Source: Bryobacteraceae bacterium (GTDB taxonomy: Bacteria; Acidobacteriota; Terriglobia; Bryobacterales; Bryobacteraceae). From it: a stretch of 16,145 nt of DNA. Below the pieces are notes generated by a model. The model ran no database searches. It was not told where the DNA came from and saw only the letters and a list, made by a program, of their open reading frames with translations. Where the stretch lies: NCBI GenBank assembly GCA_014379815.1, contig JACMLA010000136.1, forward strand, positions 1-16,145. The letters run 5' to 3'. Below, piece by piece: positions 13,307 through 16,145 of the stretch. Each line of letters starts with the position of its first letter. Position 1 is the stretch's first letter. The position numbers and the translations under genes were made by a program.

Positions 13307-15352
13307 ATGCGTCTTGCGTTCGCGCTCATTGCTGCAGGGGCATCGCTGGTAGCCCAGAAGCAGCCCTTTACAGTAGATGCGCTTTTGAAGATTGCCCGGA
13401 TCAGCGAGCCGGTGTTATCTCCTGACGGACGCTCCATCGCCTTCACAGTAGAGCGGCCTGACCTTACAAAGAATACCCGCCCGAAACAGATTTACACCGT
13501 TTCGGTTGACGGCGGAACTCCGGTCCAGCTGACTACCGACGGAAACAATCAGCGACCGGTGTGGAGTCCAAATGCGAGTCGCCTGGTCTTCATTTCCAGC
13601 CGCACGGGCACCAATCAGGTCTGGAGCATGAACCGCGATGGGTCCGACCCGAAACAGCTGACGACGATCGCAACTGGTGCCTCTGGCGTGACCGTCTCGG
13701 CGGACAGCAAGCGCTTTGTGTTTCTGAGCAGTGTGTACCCCGACTGTCCCGATGATGCGTGCAATAAGGAGCGGCTGGAGCGTGACAAGATCACCACATC
13801 GCCTCGTGTCTATACTTCTCTCCTGTACCGCCACTGGAATGAATGGCAAGGTCCCACGCGGAGCCATTTGTTCGTGGCAGCTATGGAAGGCGGCACCGCG
13901 CGCGATCTGACGCCCGGCAATTTCGATGTTCCGCCGTTCTCACTTGGAGGTCCGGACGACTACGCCATCTCGCCTGACGGAACCGAAGTTGCCTACATAT
14001 CCAACACAGATCCGAATCAGGCAACCAGTACAAACGCCGATCTGTTCACGATTCCGATTGAGGGTGGCGAACCGAAGCGGCTCACCAGCGGTTTAGGCGC
14101 AGACCGCTCGCCCGTGTACTCGCCCGATGGCAAGTGGCTCGCGTTCCGCTCACAGTTGCGCGCGGGCTATGAATCGGATCGCTGGCGGTTGATGCTGCTG
14201 GATCGCTCGACTGGTATCCCGAAAAGCATCAACGACGGGCAGGACAGGAATGTCGAGAACATTACGTGGTCGAGCGATTCCACGAGGTTGTTCTATGTTA
14301 TCGAAGATCGCGGTAGAAATACACTCCAGACAATGCCAGCCGCCGGAGGCTCCGCACGTGCCGTGTTTTCCGGCAACAGCCATATCGGAGATGTTCAGTT
14401 CACGCCCGACAACAAGACGATGATCTACACGGCAAACACTGGAGCGGAGCCGGTCGAGATCTATCGAGCGATCTCCACCGGTGGCAAGCCCGCTCCTCTG
14501 ACAAAGATCAACGACGAAGCGTTGAGCAGCTACCAACTGACCCCGATGGAAGAATACTGGGTGGAAAGCCCCGCCGACAAAGCGCGCATACACACCTTTG
14601 TCGTCAAACCCGCCAATTTCCAGCCGGACCGCAAGTACCCTCTTCTCGTGCTGATTCACGGAGGCCCGCAGGGTGCCTGGGGCGAGGCGTGGAGCTATCG
14701 CTGGAACCCCCAGATATTCGCGTCCGCTGGTTACGTGGTCATCATGCCCAATCCACGCGGGTCTACCGGATACGGGCAGAAGTTCACGGACGATATCAAT
14801 CAGGACTGGGGTGGCAAGGCGTACGAGGACCTCATGGCATCGGTGGATCACGCGGCAGCGCTGCCGTATGTCGACCCGGATCGTATGGCCGCAGCGGGTG
14901 GGTCTTACGGCGGTTATATGGTCAACTGGCTACTCGGCCACTCCACGCGTTTCAAGACGCTGGTCTCACATGCCGGAGTTTATGACCTCCGCAGTATGGC
15001 GGGAGAAACAGAAGAATTGTGGTTCCCGCTCTGGGAATTTCGCGGAATGCCCTGGGAAAATCCGGAGGTATACGACAAGTTCTCTCCCAGCATGTATGCA
15101 AAAGAATTCAAGACGCCCACGCTGGTGTTTCATGGCGAACTCGACTACCGCGTTCCTGTTGGCCAGGGCATGCAGTTGTACACGGCCTTGCAGATGCAGA
15201 AAGTACCATCGAAACTGGTTCTGTTCCCGGACGAAGGTCACTGGGTCCTGAAGCCGAAGAATTCGGAGTTCTGGTACCGTACCTTCCTTGAGTGGGTCGA
15301 CGAGTGGACGCGAAAGAGCCCAGCCAAACCGGCTGGCTCGCCGACACCCTAG
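13307..15352 (+). CDS. Secreted S9-family prolyl oligopeptidase-type peptidase (DPP/acylaminoacyl-peptidase-like)
   Basis: A 681-residue exported serine peptidase. The signal peptide [17 protein letters not shown] is followed by a beta-propeller of TolB/WD40-like repeats (about 30-400). Its blades have the PD40 pattern SPDG with AFTV, e.g. [10 protein letters not shown] (37-46), [10 protein letters not shown] (221-230) and [10 protein letters not shown] (271-280). The C-terminal alpha/beta-hydrolase (about 425-670) has HGGPQGAWG for the oxyanion region and the triad Ser533 (GGSYGGY), Asp613 (HGELDYRVP) and His645 (DEGHW). This layout fits the S9B/S9C group (DPP4/DPP5, acylaminoacyl peptidase), which cleaves short peptides, here in the periplasm or outside. 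A Cys pair (Cys147, Cys152) might form a disulfide. Its TAG shares the palindrome CTAG with the glnA stop on the other strand. Confidence 0.9.
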   Translation: MRLAFALIAAGASLVAQKQPFTVDALLKIARISEPVLSPDGRSIAFTVERPDLTKNTRPKQIYTVSVDGGTPVQLTTDGNNQRPVWSPNASRLVFISSRTGTNQVWSMNRDGSDPKQLTTIATGASGVTVSADSKRFVFLSSVYPDCPDDACNKERLERDKITTSPRVYTSLLYRHWNEWQGPTRSHLFVAAMEGGTARDLTPGNFDVPPFSLGGPDDYAISPDGTEVAYISNTDPNQATSTNADLFTIPIEGGEPKRLTSGLGADRSPVYSPDGKWLAFRSQLRAGYESDRWRLMLLDRSTGIPKSINDGQDRNVENITWSSDSTRLFYVIEDRGRNTLQTMPAAGGSARAVFSGNSHIGDVQFTPDNKTMIYTANTGAEPVEIYRAISTGGKPAPLTKINDEALSSYQLTPMEEYWVESPADKARIHTFVVKPANFQPDRKYPLLVLIHGGPQGAWGEAWSYRWNPQIFASAGYVVIMPNPRGSTGYGQKFTDDINQDWGGKAYEDLMASVDHAAALPYVDPDRMAAAGGSYGGYMVNWLLGHSTRFKTLVSHAGVYDLRSMAGETEELWFPLWEFRGMPWENPEVYDKFSPSMYAKEFKTPTLVFHGELDYRVPVGQGMQLYTALQMQKVPSKLVLFPDEGHWVLKPKNSEFWYRTFLEWVDEWTRKSPAKPAGSPTP

Positions 15353-16145
15353 ATGTCGTAGTAGAGCGCGAACTCATAGGGATGCGGTCGCAGACGGACT
15401 GCGTCCGCCTCATTGCGGCGCTTATACATGATGAAAGTTTCCAGTAATTCCTCGCTAAATACGTCTCCTTTTAGCAGAAATTCATGGTTCTCTTCCAGTG
15501 CGTCCAGAGCTTCGTCCAGAGACGCGGGCATAGACGGCACTTTCTTCAGCTCCTCCGGCGAAAGGTCGTAGATGTCTTTATCGAGTGGCTCTCCGGGTTC
15601 GATTTTGTTCTGGATTCCGTCGAGACCTGCCATCAGCATCGCCGCAAATCCAAGGTACGGGTTACACGACGGGTCAGGTGGCCGGAACTCTACCCGCTTC
15701 GCTTTCGGGCTCGCCGAATACATCGGAATGCGAACGGCAGCAGACCGGTTTCGCCGCGAATACGCCAGATTCACCGGAGCCTCATATCCCGGGACCAGTC
15801 GCTTATAGCTGTTTGTCGTTGGGGCGATGATCGCCGACAGCGCGCGCGCATGCTTCAGCAATCCGCCGATATAGTACAAGGCCATCTGGCTCAATCCGGC
15901 ATATCCATCTCCGGCAAAGAGTGGCTGCCCAGCTTTCCACAAACTCTGGTGCGTGTGCATCCCGCTGCCGTTGTCGCCAAAGATTGGCTTGGGCATGAAT
16001 GTCACAGTCTTGCCGTACTGATAGGCCACATTGCGAATGATGTATTTGTACAGCATCATGTTGTCCGCTGACTTTACCAGCGTGTCGAATTTCTGATCGA
16101 TCTCACACTGCCCTCCGGTAGCGACCTCGTGGTGGTGGCACTCGA
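15349..16145 (-). CDS. glnA: Glutamine synthetase type I, C-terminal part
   Basis: The frame stays open to the right edge, so about 205 N-terminal residues lie outside; an ATG at 16059 is internal. The 264 visible residues begin with [16 protein letters not shown], the ammonia/metal-site region. [19 protein letters not shown] (ATP and metal site), [19 protein letters not shown] and NRSAAVRIP follow, then [26 protein letters not shown]. The enzyme makes glutamine from glutamate, ammonia and ATP. The adenylylation tyrosine of enterobacterial GlnA is conserved in [10 protein letters not shown] (codon 15568-15570), so control by an adenylyltransferase is possible. The C-terminus ends in the usual [11 protein letters not shown]. 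The gene converges on the S9 peptidase gene with overlapping stop codons and no room for a separate terminator. Confidence 0.96.
   Translation of the reverse strand, partial: ECHHHEVATGGQCEIDQKFDTLVKSADNMMLYKYIIRNVAYQYGKTVTFMPKPIFGDNGSGMHTHQSLWKAGQPLFAGDGYAGLSQMALYYIGGLLKHARALSAIIAPTTNSYKRLVPGYEAPVNLAYSRRNRSAAVRIPMYSASPKAKRVEFRPPDPSCNPYLGFAAMLMAGLDGIQNKIEPGEPLDKDIYDLSPEELKKVPSMPASLDEALDALEENHEFLLKGDVFSEELLETFIMYKRRNEADAVRLRPHPYEFALYYDI

Noticed and set aside
1..16145. Mobile, phage, CRISPR or RNA-gene content
   Set aside because: Reading both strands I saw no transposase or integrase motifs, terminal repeats, regularly spaced repeats, tRNA cloverleaf or rRNA segments. Coding character looks uniform, so no island boundary is evident.

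Overview
The window is an ordinary-looking, densely packed chromosomal stretch of a moderately GC-rich bacterium. It has 15 protein genes, two of them cut by the window ends, and no visible tRNA, rRNA, insertion sequence, phage gene or CRISPR array. The gene mix suggests Acidobacteriota, perhaps the Solibacter/Bryobacter side: a secreted protein of a type I associate with that phylum, an S9 peptidase with a TolB-like propeller, a secreted D-aminoacylase-type amidohydrolase, a NarI/CCG-type Fe-S oxidoreductase and an archaeal-looking phosphohexomutase. This assignment is inference from protein style, not from a marker gene.

Layout. Positions 1-1496 hold the 3' end of a phosphohexomutase gene, an FtsB/DivIC-like division gene on the minus strand whose end overlaps it, and a divergent cutA. 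Positions 1559-3891 hold an MFS anion/sugar-acid transporter and a YihY/BrkB membrane protein. Positions 4026-5709 hold an unrecognised secreted protein, a strong intrinsic terminator and a DtxR/MntR-type metal regulator. That regulator meets, tail to tail, a minus-strand UDP-glucuronate decarboxylase-like gene (5718-6668). From the intergenic gap at 6669-6760 a plus-strand run begins: a membrane Fe-S oxidoreductase translationally coupled to a secreted amidohydrolase (to 10278), a hairpin, then a parvulin PPIase, a genuine formylglycine-generating enzyme (FGE) and a 3-oxo-tetronate-type kinase (10402-13287), then a secreted S9 peptidase (13307-15352). The S9 stop codon overlaps the stop of a minus-strand glutamine synthetase gene that runs off the right edge.

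How the genes fit together. Most are housekeeping or accessory genes without one common pathway. The tightest units are Fe-S oxidoreductase/amidohydrolase (GTGA overlap) and parvulin/FGE/kinase (ATGA overlap, then a 4-nt gap). The second is the most curious: a cytosolic foldase and a sulfatase-activating enzyme next to a sugar-acid kinase, with no sulfatase and no other tetronate-pathway gene in view.

Translation starts appear to be of two kinds. Some genes have good Shine-Dalgarno sequences (YihY, the UDP-glucuronate decarboxylase, FGE). Others have a TANNNT -10-like box 6-10 nt before the start codon and no Shine-Dalgarno, which suggests leaderless messages (S9 peptidase, Fe-S oxidoreductase, perhaps the DtxR regulator). 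I found no convincing new defence or mobile system. The best leads are the FGE cluster with a sulfatase-like N-terminal motif on the FGE itself, the changed zinc-site residue in the amidohydrolase, and an inverted repeat centred on the -10 box of the metal regulator.
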